Positions 7,932-14,613 of a stretch of 23,839 bases of DNA are shown here, piece after piece. Source of the stretch: Treponema sp. UBA4232 (GTDB taxonomy: Bacteria > Spirochaetota > Spirochaetia > Treponematales > Treponemataceae); contig DGXM01000064.1 of the NCBI GenBank assembly GCA_002396325.1, positions 14,098 through 37,936 of the forward strand, in the 5' to 3' direction. The position numbers were made by a program, and so were the translations under genes. The notes beneath the pieces were generated by a model that worked only from the letters and a program-made list of their open reading frames with translations, was not told the origin of the DNA and searched no databases. Numbering within the stretch: position 1 is the stretch's first letter; each line of letters opens with the position of its first letter.

Positions 7932-8966
7932 TCAATTCCGGCTGATTGAAGGAGCATTCAGGTACGGTGCGAAAATGTCACGGTAATCTTGTGCTGTATT
8001 TGCCTGGACAACCTGCTGCCTGAGTCTTCCTCCGCCTTGAATCCCGGAGCTGTAGGCGCAGAATTTTTTCCGCATCTGCATACAGGCCGTTTTTTCACCC
8101 TTGTCCTGTATGTTGAGTTCCAGTTCCCTGAATCCGGCAGAGACTCTTTCGCTTATTGTTTCGGCAGAATAAATGCCTTCCGTTAGAAATTGTATGGTCC
8201 GTCTGAACAAAAACGGGTCTCCCATGGCTCCTCTGGCAAACATGACGCCGTCCACACCGGTTTCCTCGAGCATTTTTTTCGCGGTTTCCGGGCTGTGTGC
8301 GTCTCCTGACCCGAACACGGGGATTTTTCCCGCCACAAGCTCCACAATCTTCCGCTGTATGTTCCAGTCTGCCGAGCCGGCGTATCCCTGGGCCCTTGTG
8401 CGCGCGTGTATCGTGAGTGCGTCCGCCCCCGCCGACAGAGCCGCTTCGGTACATTCCTTCCATGTGAGATGCTCCGAATCCCAGCCGCTGCGTATTTTCA
8501 CCGTTACGGGCACATTTCCGCGTTCCGGGTGCTCCTTGGCATATTCCTGCGACGCTTCCTTTACGGATTTCACTATGGCGTAGAGTCTGTCGGGTTCCTT
8601 CGTGAGCATGCTTCCTGCCCCTGACTTCACGATTTTTGGGACTGGACATCCGCCGTTTATGTCGATGCACTCGCAGTCTGTTTTTTCAAGCACCAGTTTT
8701 GCTCCCCTGAACATCACGTCCGCGTTGCCGCCGAAAATCTGCACGGAATAGGCTTTTTCGTTCGGGGCACGGGCCATCAGTTCCTCTGTTTTTCCTGAAC
8801 CGCGGGTCAGAGCCTCGGCTGAAACCATTTCTGTGGTGCAGAATGATGCCCCCTGCTCAACGCATAAAGAGCGGAAGGCCCTGTCGCTGTACCCTGCAAT
8901 GGGGGCAAGAAACAGGTTTCCGTTCAATTCGAGATTTCCTATTTTTACTGGATGATATAATTTCAT
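7932..8966 (-). CDS. dusB: tRNA-dihydrouridine synthase, DusB-like
   Basis: FMN-dependent enzyme that reduces specific uridines of tRNA to dihydrouridine using NADPH. The TIM-barrel signatures appear in order: LAPIAGYSDRAFR near residue 20, the active-site loop NGGCPVPKIVKSGAG with catalytic Cys107, KIRSGWD, ALTIHARTRAQGYAGSADW and the phosphate-binding DGVMFARGAMGDPFLF. The C-terminal helical domain follows, and 344 residues is a little longer than the usual ~320. DusB is the commonest bacterial subfamily and fits the GSGD and ARGAMG wording, but I did not separate it from DusA/DusC by alignment. It sits 18 bases after tatD and 44 before the helical DUF gene, so it is read from the promoter at 9887-9915. 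Confidence 0.93.
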   Translation of the reverse strand: MKLYHPVKIGNLELNGNLFLAPIAGYSDRAFRSLCVEQGASFCTTEMVSAEALTRGSGKTEELMARAPNEKAYSVQIFGGNADVMFRGAKLVLEKTDCECIDINGGCPVPKIVKSGAGSMLTKEPDRLYAIVKSVKEASQEYAKEHPERGNVPVTVKIRSGWDSEHLTWKECTEAALSAGADALTIHARTRAQGYAGSADWNIQRKIVELVAGKIPVFGSGDAHSPETAKKMLEETGVDGVMFARGAMGDPFLFRRTIQFLTEGIYSAETISERVSAGFRELELNIQDKGEKTACMQMRKKFCAYSSGIQGGGRLRQQVVQANTAQDYRDIFAPYLNAPSISRN

Positions 8967-8984
8967 TTTAAGTCTGGTTAAATA

Positions 8985-9767
8985 CTACTCCGGGAGATTG
9001 AAGAACCTGCAGCTGTTCGTCCAGAGCTGGGCACTCAGTTTCTCAAGATCCATATCAAGCATTTCAGCCAGGAATCTTGCCGTGGAAACCAGATATGCGG
9101 GCATGGTCCTCTTTTTCTCGCGGTATTCGGCGGGAATCATAAAGGGACTTTCGGTTTCAATCAGGATGCGGTCCACCGGGACGTTCATGACAGTCTCGTG
9201 CAGATTGCGCGCGTTGCGGTAAGTGAGGTTTCCTGCGAATGAGAAATACACGTTCATTCCGGCGTCAAGGCATTTCTTCGCGTATTCGGCATCCTCGCTG
9301 TAGCAGTGGAAAACGGCACCCCTGTCGGGAAGACGTTCCTTCAGAATCTCGAAGATGTCGCTCCCGGCTTTTCTGTTGTGGATGATTACGGGAAGATTGT
9401 GCTTCTGGGCCAATTCCAGCTGTGTGATGAAAAGCTCAATCTGGCTGTGCTTGTCACCGAATTTCTTCTCGTAGTCCAGGCCTGTCTCGCCGATTGCCAC
9501 CACGTTCGGCAGGGAAACACTCTCTTCTATAGTAGAAATCCAGTCAGTTCCTGGATTCGCCGTTTCGGACGGGCCCACTCCGACCGCATGATAAATCCCT
9601 TTCTGGGACTTGAGGAAACTGTATTCTTTCTTAAAATCGTGAAGGCCGTTGTTTATGCTTATAATACGTGTGACACCTGCGGCTTTTGCTTTGAGAATAA
9701 CACGAAACTGTTCAATAGGGTCCTCGTAAATCAACCCTATGTGGGCGTGAGTATCAAAAAATTGCAT
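8985..9767 (-). CDS. TatD-family metal-dependent hydrolase / DNase
   Basis: Amidohydrolase-fold enzyme; relatives are 3'-5' exonucleases acting on single-stranded DNA or RNA. Two-metal ligands visible: HxH in FFDTHAHIG (H7, H9), E94 in GETGLDY, H130 in VIIHNRKA and H154 in VFHCYSE. The usual aspartate of the final ETDSP motif is Glu here (IETESP, E206), and the following RNxP-like motif is also changed (KKRTMPAYL), so this is a divergent member. I chose ATG 9767 because AAGGAAG lies just upstream and DTHAH then falls at residue 5; the longer reading adds MFLGFFTFFKEEA, which includes the ribosome binding site. 260 residues is normal. First gene of the operon. Confidence 0.9.
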   Translation of the reverse strand: MQFFDTHAHIGLIYEDPIEQFRVILKAKAAGVTRIISINNGLHDFKKEYSFLKSQKGIYHAVGVGPSETANPGTDWISTIEESVSLPNVVAIGETGLDYEKKFGDKHSQIELFITQLELAQKHNLPVIIHNRKAGSDIFEILKERLPDRGAVFHCYSEDAEYAKKCLDAGMNVYFSFAGNLTYRNARNLHETVMNVPVDRILIETESPFMIPAEYREKKRTMPAYLVSTARFLAEMLDMDLEKLSAQLWTNSCRFFNLPE

Positions 9768-9789
9768 GGCTTCTTCCTTAAAAAATGTG

Positions 9790-9817
9790 AAAAATCCAAG
9801 AAACAACGGTTTCCTGG
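9790..9817 (-). terminator. Terminator-like hairpin in the leader of the tatD operon (possible attenuator)
   Basis: On the minus strand CCAGGAAAC (9817-9809), loop CGTT and GTTTCTTGG (9804-9796) form a 9-pair stem with one G-U pair, followed by A, five T (9794-9790) and a second T-run. It lies between the promoter at 9887-9915 and the tatD start at 9767, about 29 bases before the ATG. The U-tract is short and offset by one base, so termination may be partial. Confidence 0.45.
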
Positions 9818-9886
9818 GATGCGTAGAGAACTTTTGGAATCAGGAGCTTCCGGAAATCCTCATTTATAAATCAGTTACTACCGATA

Positions 9887-9915
9887 AGAATAACACAGGA
9901 ATGGATGGAAGTCAA
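9887..9915 (-). promoter_or_regulatory. Sigma70-like promoter of the tatD-dusB-...-pheS operon
   Basis: Minus strand: -35 TTGACT (9915-9910), 17-base spacer, -10 TATTCT (9892-9887), with a TG two bases before the -10 (extended -10). Transcription should start near 9880, leaving a leader of about 113 bases before tatD. The only other spaces in the operon are 3-44 bases, so this is probably the main promoter for all eight genes. Confidence 0.7.
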
Positions 9916-10043
9916 ATTTATTTTCTGCAGATCGTCCTGAGGCGGTTTTCAGAGGTATTTTTTTTAAGTGTGATTTCAGGGGGTTCCGGTGCAAAAAATC
10001 GGCCCGCAATCTCCAAAAAATCCATTGCAAAACGGGTTTTTAT

Positions 10044-10073
10044 TTGACATTCACGGCCCTGCTGTGATATACT
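10044..10073 (+). promoter_or_regulatory. Sigma70-like promoter of the M23-bactofilin-yaaR-ricT operon
   Basis: Perfect -35 TTGACA (10044-10049), 18-base spacer, -10 TATACT (10068-10073) with TG at 10065-10066 giving an extended -10. The predicted start is near 10080, about 23 bases before the GTG start codon. It is divergent from the tatD promoter, about 150 bases away; the space between shows no gene. Confidence 0.8.
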
Positions 10074-10102
10074 GAGTTGAATGGTGGATTGAGGAGTTTC
10101 AC

Positions 10103-11116
10103 GTGGCACGTACACGAAGATATAAAAAGCTTGAAAAAAATGTAGTTTCACGAATGGCAGGTGGAATCGGCGGCCTGTTCAAAAAAATCGGCCGGGGGTT
10201 GCTCTCGTTTTTCCACATTTTCGATCAGAAACTCACTCTGATGGTCGTGCCCCATTCAAACGGCAAAGTTGTCAACGTGCAGACAAATGTTTTCGCCGTA
10301 ATCATGGGATTCGTGATTGTCCTCGGCGTTATGGTTTCCTTTATTCCGTTCACACGTCATTCAGCAAGCACGGGAGCGGAAATCAGCCGTCTCCGCGAAG
10401 AAAACCGTGAGACTCTCGCAAGTCTTGATGAACTCCGCGATGAAAACAACTCACTTCTTCAGACGGCAAAACGTTTTCAGGATTCTTTAAGTCAGTCGCT
10501 TTCACTTTTGGGAATCACCCAGAGCGAGACTGTGACCCGTTCAACAAACAGCAACAGCGATCTGGCATCCCTTTTCAATACGAAGGAAATTGCATCGGGC
10601 ACTCTCCGCGAGACGGCCGACATCAAGCAGCTTACATCATACTTGGAAAACGCAGTGCAGCCGGTGGAGCAGATTGGAAAAATGCTTGAAAGCCAGGGTG
10701 AACTCTTCACCGACATCCCCAACATCTGGCCCGTGAAAAACGGAATCGGCCACATTTCCATGGCGTTCGGACAGAACATCCACCCGCTCACAGGACGCTG
10801 GTACATCCACCGCGGCATAGACTTCAGCACCTACCGCAGCGGAGACAGTGTCGTGGCAACCGCAAACGGACAGGTGGTTACAGTCGGTTTTGATGATAGC
10901 TTCGGTAATTACATCATCATTAAGCACAAGCACGGAATCTATACACGTTATGCGCACTTGAACACAGTCCGCGTGCAGAAGGGCGATCAGGTTTCCCAGC
11001 GTCAGACGATAGGTACCATCGGAAACACTGGTATTTCCACGGGACCTCACCTGCACTATGAAATCCACATCGGTTCAGACGTTGTTGATCCCGCGAAATA
11101 CATAAACATCAAATAA
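10103..11116 (+). CDS. Membrane-anchored M23 (LytM-type) peptidoglycan endopeptidase
   Basis: Zinc metallopeptidase predicted to cut peptide cross-links of the cell wall from an inner-membrane anchor. Order: a basic cytoplasmic N-terminus (~1-55), one membrane helix (~63-83, VFAVIMGFVIVLGVMVSFI), a periplasmic coiled coil (~90-135, ISRLREENRETLASLDELRD) and an M23 domain (~208-332). The zinc/catalytic set is complete: HRGID (H236, D240), YAHL (H285) and GPHLHYE (H316, H318), so it should be active rather than an EnvC/NlpD-like activator. Start is GTG 10103 with GAGGAG at 10091-10096. The stop codon shares one base with the ATG of the bactofilin gene (TAATG). Coupling of an M23 peptidase to a bactofilin is a known arrangement in which the filament positions the hydrolase for cell-shape control. 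Confidence 0.95.
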   Translation: MARTRRYKKLEKNVVSRMAGGIGGLFKKIGRGLLSFFHIFDQKLTLMVVPHSNGKVVNVQTNVFAVIMGFVIVLGVMVSFIPFTRHSASTGAEISRLREENRETLASLDELRDENNSLLQTAKRFQDSLSQSLSLLGITQSETVTRSTNSNSDLASLFNTKEIASGTLRETADIKQLTSYLENAVQPVEQIGKMLESQGELFTDIPNIWPVKNGIGHISMAFGQNIHPLTGRWYIHRGIDFSTYRSGDSVVATANGQVVTVGFDDSFGNYIIIKHKHGIYTRYAHLNTVRVQKGDQVSQRQTIGTIGNTGISTGPHLHYEIHIGSDVVDPAKYINIK

Positions 11117-11616
11117 TGGCTTTATTTAACGACGACGGCTCAATCAACAGTATAATTGGAAAAGGCTCCTCAATCCGCGGCGACATGAAAATCAATGGTT
11201 TTATGCGGATTGACGGAGATTTGGACGGCAACCTTGAAACTTCAGGCAACGTGATTGTCGGTGAACAGGCAAGGGTAAACGGCAACATCACCGCGAAATC
11301 AATCACCGTAAGCGGAGTTGTGAAAGGAAACATAGTAGCCCCTGACTGGGTGCATCTTCTTTCTTCAAGTGCAGTAATCGGCGACATACAGACACACCGG
11401 CTTCAGGCGGAGGAAAACGTCGTTATACACGGACACTGCATTTCGCTTGTCGATGAGAGTGCATATAACGATGCGGAAAACTCTTGGCGCGACACAAAGG
11501 CCATTGCATCAAAATCAATATTAAAGAACATACACATTTCGCTTGGAGACAACGTTTTTTCGGGAGCATCGGAAGAAAACCGGGCTGGTGCTGATTCGGA
11601 CAACCGAGGGTACTAG
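11116..11616 (+). CDS. Bactofilin family cytoskeletal protein
   Basis: Bactofilins polymerise without nucleotide into filaments on the inner face of the membrane and organise wall enzymes. The 166-residue protein has a short N-terminal tail (NSIIGKGSSIRGDMKINGFM), a core of regularly spaced Gly and hydrophobic residues forming a right-handed beta-helix (IDGDLDGNLETSGNVIVGEQ, then ARVNGNITAKSITVSGVVKG, ending near residue 115) and a low-complexity tail of about 50 residues. This is the DUF583 pattern and usual size. It begins inside the stop codon of the M23 peptidase gene, which strongly suggests the two products work together, and it ends directly before the next start codon (TAG then ATG). 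Confidence 0.95.
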   Translation: MALFNDDGSINSIIGKGSSIRGDMKINGFMRIDGDLDGNLETSGNVIVGEQARVNGNITAKSITVSGVVKGNIVAPDWVHLLSSSAVIGDIQTHRLQAEENVVIHGHCISLVDESAYNDAENSWRDTKAIASKSILKNIHISLGDNVFSGASEENRAGADSDNRGY

Positions 11617-12135
11617 ATGGAAGGCGTTGACGCTTTAAATCCGGGGCTTTATTTTGCCGCTTCCCAGGCTGCTTCCCAGGCCGCCGCAAAGGAGGCTCAG
11701 AAAAAAGCCAAGACCGAAAAAACAAAAAAATCACTGTTTGCGTCTGCATTTGAGCGCTCACAGGCTGAACACCGCCTTGAAGAAGAAGGACTTCCACCCG
11801 AAATAGCGGGGATGAGCACTGAAGAGGCCGTGGTATTCCTGAAGGATGCTGCGGATATTGCCGCGGACAAACTGAAGAACTGCCAGATGCCGGAACAATT
11901 TGCCGACTACCGCAAGAAAGTGGGACAGTTTATGCGGTACATCGTCAAGACGAATTTCAGGGTCGAACAGCATGCGAGGCGCACAAGAAGAAAGAATCCG
12001 CAGATACAGGTGGTAGTAATCAACAAAAAACTTGATGAAATGGCGCAATGGATGCTTCACAGTCACAGTGACACGCTGATGATGCTGGCCAAAATCGAAG
12101 AGATTAAAGGTTTATTGGTAGACTTGATTTCATAG
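11617..12135 (+). CDS. YaaR family (DUF327) protein
   Basis: 172 residues, soluble and helical, without signal peptide or membrane segment. The N-terminal ~60 residues are Ala/Lys/Gln-rich and low complexity; the rest (MPEQFADYRKKVGQFMRYIV, NPQIQVVVINKKLDEMAQWM, and an ending IEEIKGLLVDLIS) matches what I recall of the DUF327/YaaR family, whose function is unknown. In Bacillus subtilis yaaR is near yaaT (ricT), and here the RicT-like gene is next, 11 bases downstream, so the association appears conserved. The ATG at 11617 directly follows the bactofilin stop and has GAGG about 7 bases upstream, inside the bactofilin gene. Confidence 0.85.
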   Translation: MEGVDALNPGLYFAASQAASQAAAKEAQKKAKTEKTKKSLFASAFERSQAEHRLEEEGLPPEIAGMSTEEAVVFLKDAADIAADKLKNCQMPEQFADYRKKVGQFMRYIVKTNFRVEQHARRTRRKNPQIQVVVINKKLDEMAQWMLHSHSDTLMMLAKIEEIKGLLVDLIS

Positions 12136-12146
12136 GGAGTTTCGCA

Positions 12147-13070
12147 ATGTCAGATATTTTTGAGCAGGATATAGATTTTGATCAAGAGGATATTTCCGCA
12201 CTGGAGGATTCAGAATCTTCCGATTCCTCCTATTCAAAGAATTTTGTGTTCCCGGAAAACCTCTACAAACTGAAGCTGGAATATTCTTCGGAAGGTGTCT
12301 ATGCCATCGGACCCGACAGCGGAAAACTCAATCCGGGGCAGAAAGTGATTGTCCCGACCCGCTATGGCGACGACCTGGCACTGGTTTTGGGGAAGGCGGA
12401 GCATCCGGTGGGGATAAAACCTTCCGATGTTGTGAAAGTGACCCGCATTGCCGATGAAAAGGACGAGGAAAAACTCCGTGAATTGGTGGAAAAAGAAAAA
12501 CAGGCCTTCACAGTGTTCCGGGAAAAAGTGGCGTATCATCATCTGGAAATGAAACTCATAACCGTGCATTTTCTGGTGGGTGAGCCGAAAGCATTGTTCT
12601 TTTTCTCAAGCGACAGCCGTGTGGATTTCAGGGAACTGGTAAAAGATTTGGTTTCCGTCTTCAAAATGCGCATCGAACTCCGCCAGATTGGTGTGAGAGA
12701 CGAAAGCCGCATAACGGGTGGACTGGGTGTCTGCGGAAGGCCTTACTGCTGCCATCAGGTGAGCGACAAACTCCGGCCTGTGAGCATACGCATGGCAAAG
12801 GAGCAGAATCTGAGCCTTAATTCCATGAAAATCAGCGGACAGTGCGGAAGGCTTCTGTGCTGTTTGAGCTATGAATATGACTGGTACGCCGAAGCCCGCA
12901 AGAAACTCCCGAACGAAGGAATCCGCCTGCAGTATGACGGCACCAATTTCCGCGTCACCGAAGTGAACCCCATTACATCCATGGTAAAAATCAGCGGTGA
13001 AGACGGAAGACTTCTTGAAGTGAATGCCAACCGTTTCTTCCGCAAGGGCAGCCGCTGGGAAATAAGATAG
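12147..13070 (+). CDS. PSP1 domain protein, RicT/YaaT-like
   Basis: 307 residues. After an acidic tail (~1-35) comes the PSP1 region, including VPTRYGDDLALVLG and the hallmark cysteine block: GGLGVCGRPYCC (C196, C201, C202), PVSIRMAKEQNLSLNSMKIS and GQCGRLLCCLSYE (C233, C238, C239). In Bacillus subtilis RicT these cysteines help hold [4Fe-4S] clusters in the RicA-RicF-RicT complex, which tunes RNase Y-dependent mRNA maturation. The ligand pattern is complete here. RicA and RicF are not seen in the window, so the role may differ. Strong AGGGAG ribosome binding site before ATG 12147; 11 bases after yaaR. Last gene of the operon; its stop codon abuts the palindromic element. Confidence 0.92.
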   Translation: MSDIFEQDIDFDQEDISALEDSESSDSSYSKNFVFPENLYKLKLEYSSEGVYAIGPDSGKLNPGQKVIVPTRYGDDLALVLGKAEHPVGIKPSDVVKVTRIADEKDEEKLRELVEKEKQAFTVFREKVAYHHLEMKLITVHFLVGEPKALFFFSSDSRVDFRELVKDLVSVFKMRIELRQIGVRDESRITGGLGVCGRPYCCHQVSDKLRPVSIRMAKEQNLSLNSMKISGQCGRLLCCLSYEYDWYAEARKKLPNEGIRLQYDGTNFRVTEVNPITSMVKISGEDGRLLEVNANRFFRKGSRWEIR

Positions 13071-13161
13071 GGCAACCTCGAAAAACTACTAATTGAGGTT
13101 GCCGTCGAGTTTTAAAGTCCGAAATTACGGACTTTAAAACATCGCATTTTTAGAGGTTCCC
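13070..13161. repeat. Compound palindromic element with inverted ends (MITE/REP-like)
   Basis: The outer ends are imperfect inverted repeats: GGGCAACCTCGAAAAA (13070-13085) against TTTTTAGAGGTTCCC (13147-13161). Inside are two perfect hairpins: GGCAACCTC/GAGGTTGCC (13071-13079 with 13095-13103) and a 13-pair stem (13109-13121 with 13128-13140). The layout resembles a small non-autonomous mobile or REP-type repeat inserted at the ricT stop codon. No copy elsewhere in this window was seen. Confidence 0.5.
13109..13140. terminator. Likely bidirectional terminator between ricT and the methyltransferase gene
   Basis: Perfect 13-pair inverted repeat, GTTTTAAAGTCCG and CGGACTTTAAAAC, around a six-base AAATTA loop. 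The A/T-rich outer part of the stem gives short T-runs on either strand. It lies in the 173-base gap between two genes whose 3' ends face each other. It may be part of the larger palindromic element. Confidence 0.45.
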
Positions 13162-13243
13162 ATAGGGCAGACGGGGATTTCGTGCATACAGCGCAGTCAG
13201 ACAGATTTTCCCGGTCTTGCCAGTGGAATGTTGATTCTTTTCG

Positions 13244-13972
13244 TCAGGAGACAAGAGCAATCAAAGATTCTTCCTTTCCTGTAAATGGAGACCTGTTGTA
13301 ATCGGAAAAAAGCTCAATCTTCTGGAAACCTGCCTCTTTGGCAAATTCCTTGATTTCATCCGGGACAAGCGGATAAATCTTTTCGTCCTCCAAAACAGGC
13401 AGCATCTTTCCGTTTCCTGTCTCCACTTCCTGATTCAAAACCCAGATTCCGTCGGACTGTGATGAAATTTCGGTGAAAAGTGCGGATCTGACGCTCTTCC
13501 GTGTCGGAAGCTGCATCTTGTGGTCTTTGAAAATGGAAAAATTCAGCAGTTGAAGCACCAGGGTTCCGTCGGTCGTAAGAAGTTTCCTGCAGTCAAAGAA
13601 AAATTTCCGCATCAGGGTTTTATCGCGCACAAAAACAATCCTGCTGTTGAGGGAATAAATCACATTGTAAAAACCGGCTCCCAGAAACCGCGTCATATCA
13701 AGTGTGGACATCTGGAAAAACCTGATGGCCATAAGCTGATTCCGCCGTCTCAAATTTGCAGAGCGCAAAAGCTCCGTGCGTGCCTCAATGCCGGTCACAT
13801 CATTCCCCTCGCGTGCAAGCAGATGTTCGAAAAGTCCTGAACCGCATCCAAGACGCAGGAATTTCACAGGAACAGGATAGGCTGTGGTAAGAGATGTGAA
13901 AAACTTTTTTTGAGCGTCCGAAACCGGATACAACTCGTCATAATATTCTACTATATTTTGAATTGATTCCAT
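13244..13972 (-). CDS. Class I SAM-dependent methyltransferase (small, substrate unknown)
   Basis: About 242 residues. Motif I is FLRLGCGSGLFEHLLA (38-53), the glycine-rich SAM-binding loop, followed by an acidic residue at the end of strand 2 (TGIEA) and a post-I/motif II region (FYNVIYSLNSRIVFVRDKTL). A later strand pair (DGTLVLQLLNF) fits the Rossmann-like fold of UbiE/UbiG-type small-molecule methyltransferases, but I cannot name the substrate. I chose ATG 13972 because a consensus -10 places the transcript start at about 13973; ATGs at 13978 and 13981 are also in frame. No Shine-Dalgarno sequence is present, consistent with a leaderless message. It stands alone on the minus strand, with convergent ricT downstream and the DnaA-box-rich gap upstream. 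Confidence 0.85.
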   Translation of the reverse strand: MESIQNIVEYYDELYPVSDAQKKFFTSLTTAYPVPVKFLRLGCGSGLFEHLLAREGNDVTGIEARTELLRSANLRRRNQLMAIRFFQMSTLDMTRFLGAGFYNVIYSLNSRIVFVRDKTLMRKFFFDCRKLLTTDGTLVLQLLNFSIFKDHKMQLPTRKSVRSALFTEISSQSDGIWVLNQEVETGNGKMLPVLEDEKIYPLVPDEIKEFAKEAGFQKIELFSDYNRSPFTGKEESLIALVS

Positions 13973-13979
13973 ACACATC

Positions 13980-14008
13980 ATTATAATTGCAAAAATTGCA
14001 AAAAGCAA
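13980..14008 (-). promoter_or_regulatory. Promoter of the methyltransferase gene, predicted leaderless
   Basis: Minus strand: -35 TTGCTT (14008-14003), 17-base spacer, perfect -10 TATAAT (13985-13980). The expected start is 13974-13972, at the ATG itself. A short tandem repeat ATTGCAAAA lies between the elements. Confidence 0.55.
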
Positions 14009-14175
14009 ATAAATTCTCAAAAAAACACACCGCTTTAAAATGTTTTCAATCGAAACGGAGAAAGCCTCGTAAATGCCGGAAATGAAGCCTTCGAAAGATG
14101 AGACTCTGTTTCAGGGAAGTCTCTTTGCCCACGGAAATCCCCGGTCATTGCAGATTCCCGCCGGAATTCCATCCC

Positions 14176-14566
14176 TGTGGAAAACTTGTGGGTTTCTGTG
14201 CGGAAGATGTGGATAAGCTGCGTGTTTTTGAAAAATTCTGTGAAAAAAATTCCGTGTCAAGCCCCTTTTTCTTAAATATTGTTTCAATAAATGATGTAAC
14301 TTTATGTAATATAATAAAATGAAAAGCTGAAAAAAGAATTCCCCCTAAGTCTACATAAAATTTGAAATTAAGAATTTTTTTTTATCAACTTGTGGAAAAA
14401 TCAAAAATTCCCTGTGGAAAACTTGTGGAATCACCAACACTCGACGCAGAGCGTCGAGGTATGGTGTTCTCATAAGGTATTGCAGTCGGGTTCAATACCC
14501 TTTATTTCGACGCAGAGCGTCGGGGTATTGAACCCTCCGCACGAATAAAACAGATTCTGTGGATAT
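14176..14566 (+). other. DnaA-box-like cluster with AT-rich core: possible replication origin or DnaA-binding locus
   Basis: Seven TGTGG-core sites lie on the same strand: TGTGGAAAA (14176), TGTGGGTTT (14187), a perfect TGTGGATAA (14208), TGTGGAAAA (14391), TGTGGAAAA (14413), TGTGGAATC (14424) and TGTGGATAT (14558). Spacings are 11 and 21 bases in the first group and 22 and 11 in the second, so sites share one helix face. The 19-mer CCCTGTGGAAAACTTGTGG occurs exactly twice (14173-14191 and 14410-14428). Between the groups (about 14225-14400) the DNA is very AT-rich with long A and T runs, as an unwinding element would be. The whole 14021-14757 gap holds no credible gene. Against an origin: dnaA, dnaN, gyr and rpmH are absent, and the plus-strand genes at 10-13 kb do not point away from it. 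Confidence 0.45.
14440..14535. repeat. REP-like palindrome pair with competing stems
   Basis: The hairpin CGACGC-AGA-GCGTCG occurs twice, at 14442-14456 (8-pair stem with its flanks) and 14508-14522. The second copy is enclosed by a perfect 13-base inverted repeat, GGGTTCAATACCC (14488-14500) and GGGTATTGAACCC (14523-14535). GGTATTG at 14476-14482 can also pair with CAATACC at 14493-14499, so two folds exclude each other. The form is that of dispersed REP-type repeats. Confidence 0.6.
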
Positions 14567-14613
14567 GTCCTGGTATTTCCGAAGAGAGGGCCCGTGTATA
14601 ACAAAAAAGAGAC

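Noticed and set aside
8095..8670. Open frame of 191 codons on the minus strand
   Set aside because: Same strand, different frame inside dusB; rich in Arg, His and Gly as frame-shifted coding DNA is.
13244..14020. Longer start for the methyltransferase, adding MRIYLLFAIFAIIMMC as a membrane anchor
   Set aside because: The added stretch overlaps the consensus -10 TATAAT and the -35 region, and no ribosome binding site precedes it.
14073..14216. Short open frame of 47 codons (MPEMKPSKDETLFQG...)
   Set aside because: The start has only a distant GGAG, and its 3' half is made of the DnaA-box-like repeats, ending within TGTGGATAA. It could be a gene remnant, but nothing supports translation.
14098..14322. 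Open frame of 74 codons over the DnaA-box region
   Set aside because: No ribosome binding site, Cys/Phe-rich composition, and the last part is the AT-rich core.
14440..14535. CRISPR-like repeats
   Set aside because: Only two copies of a 15-base palindrome, with no regular spacers and no cas genes; fits REP-type repeats better.
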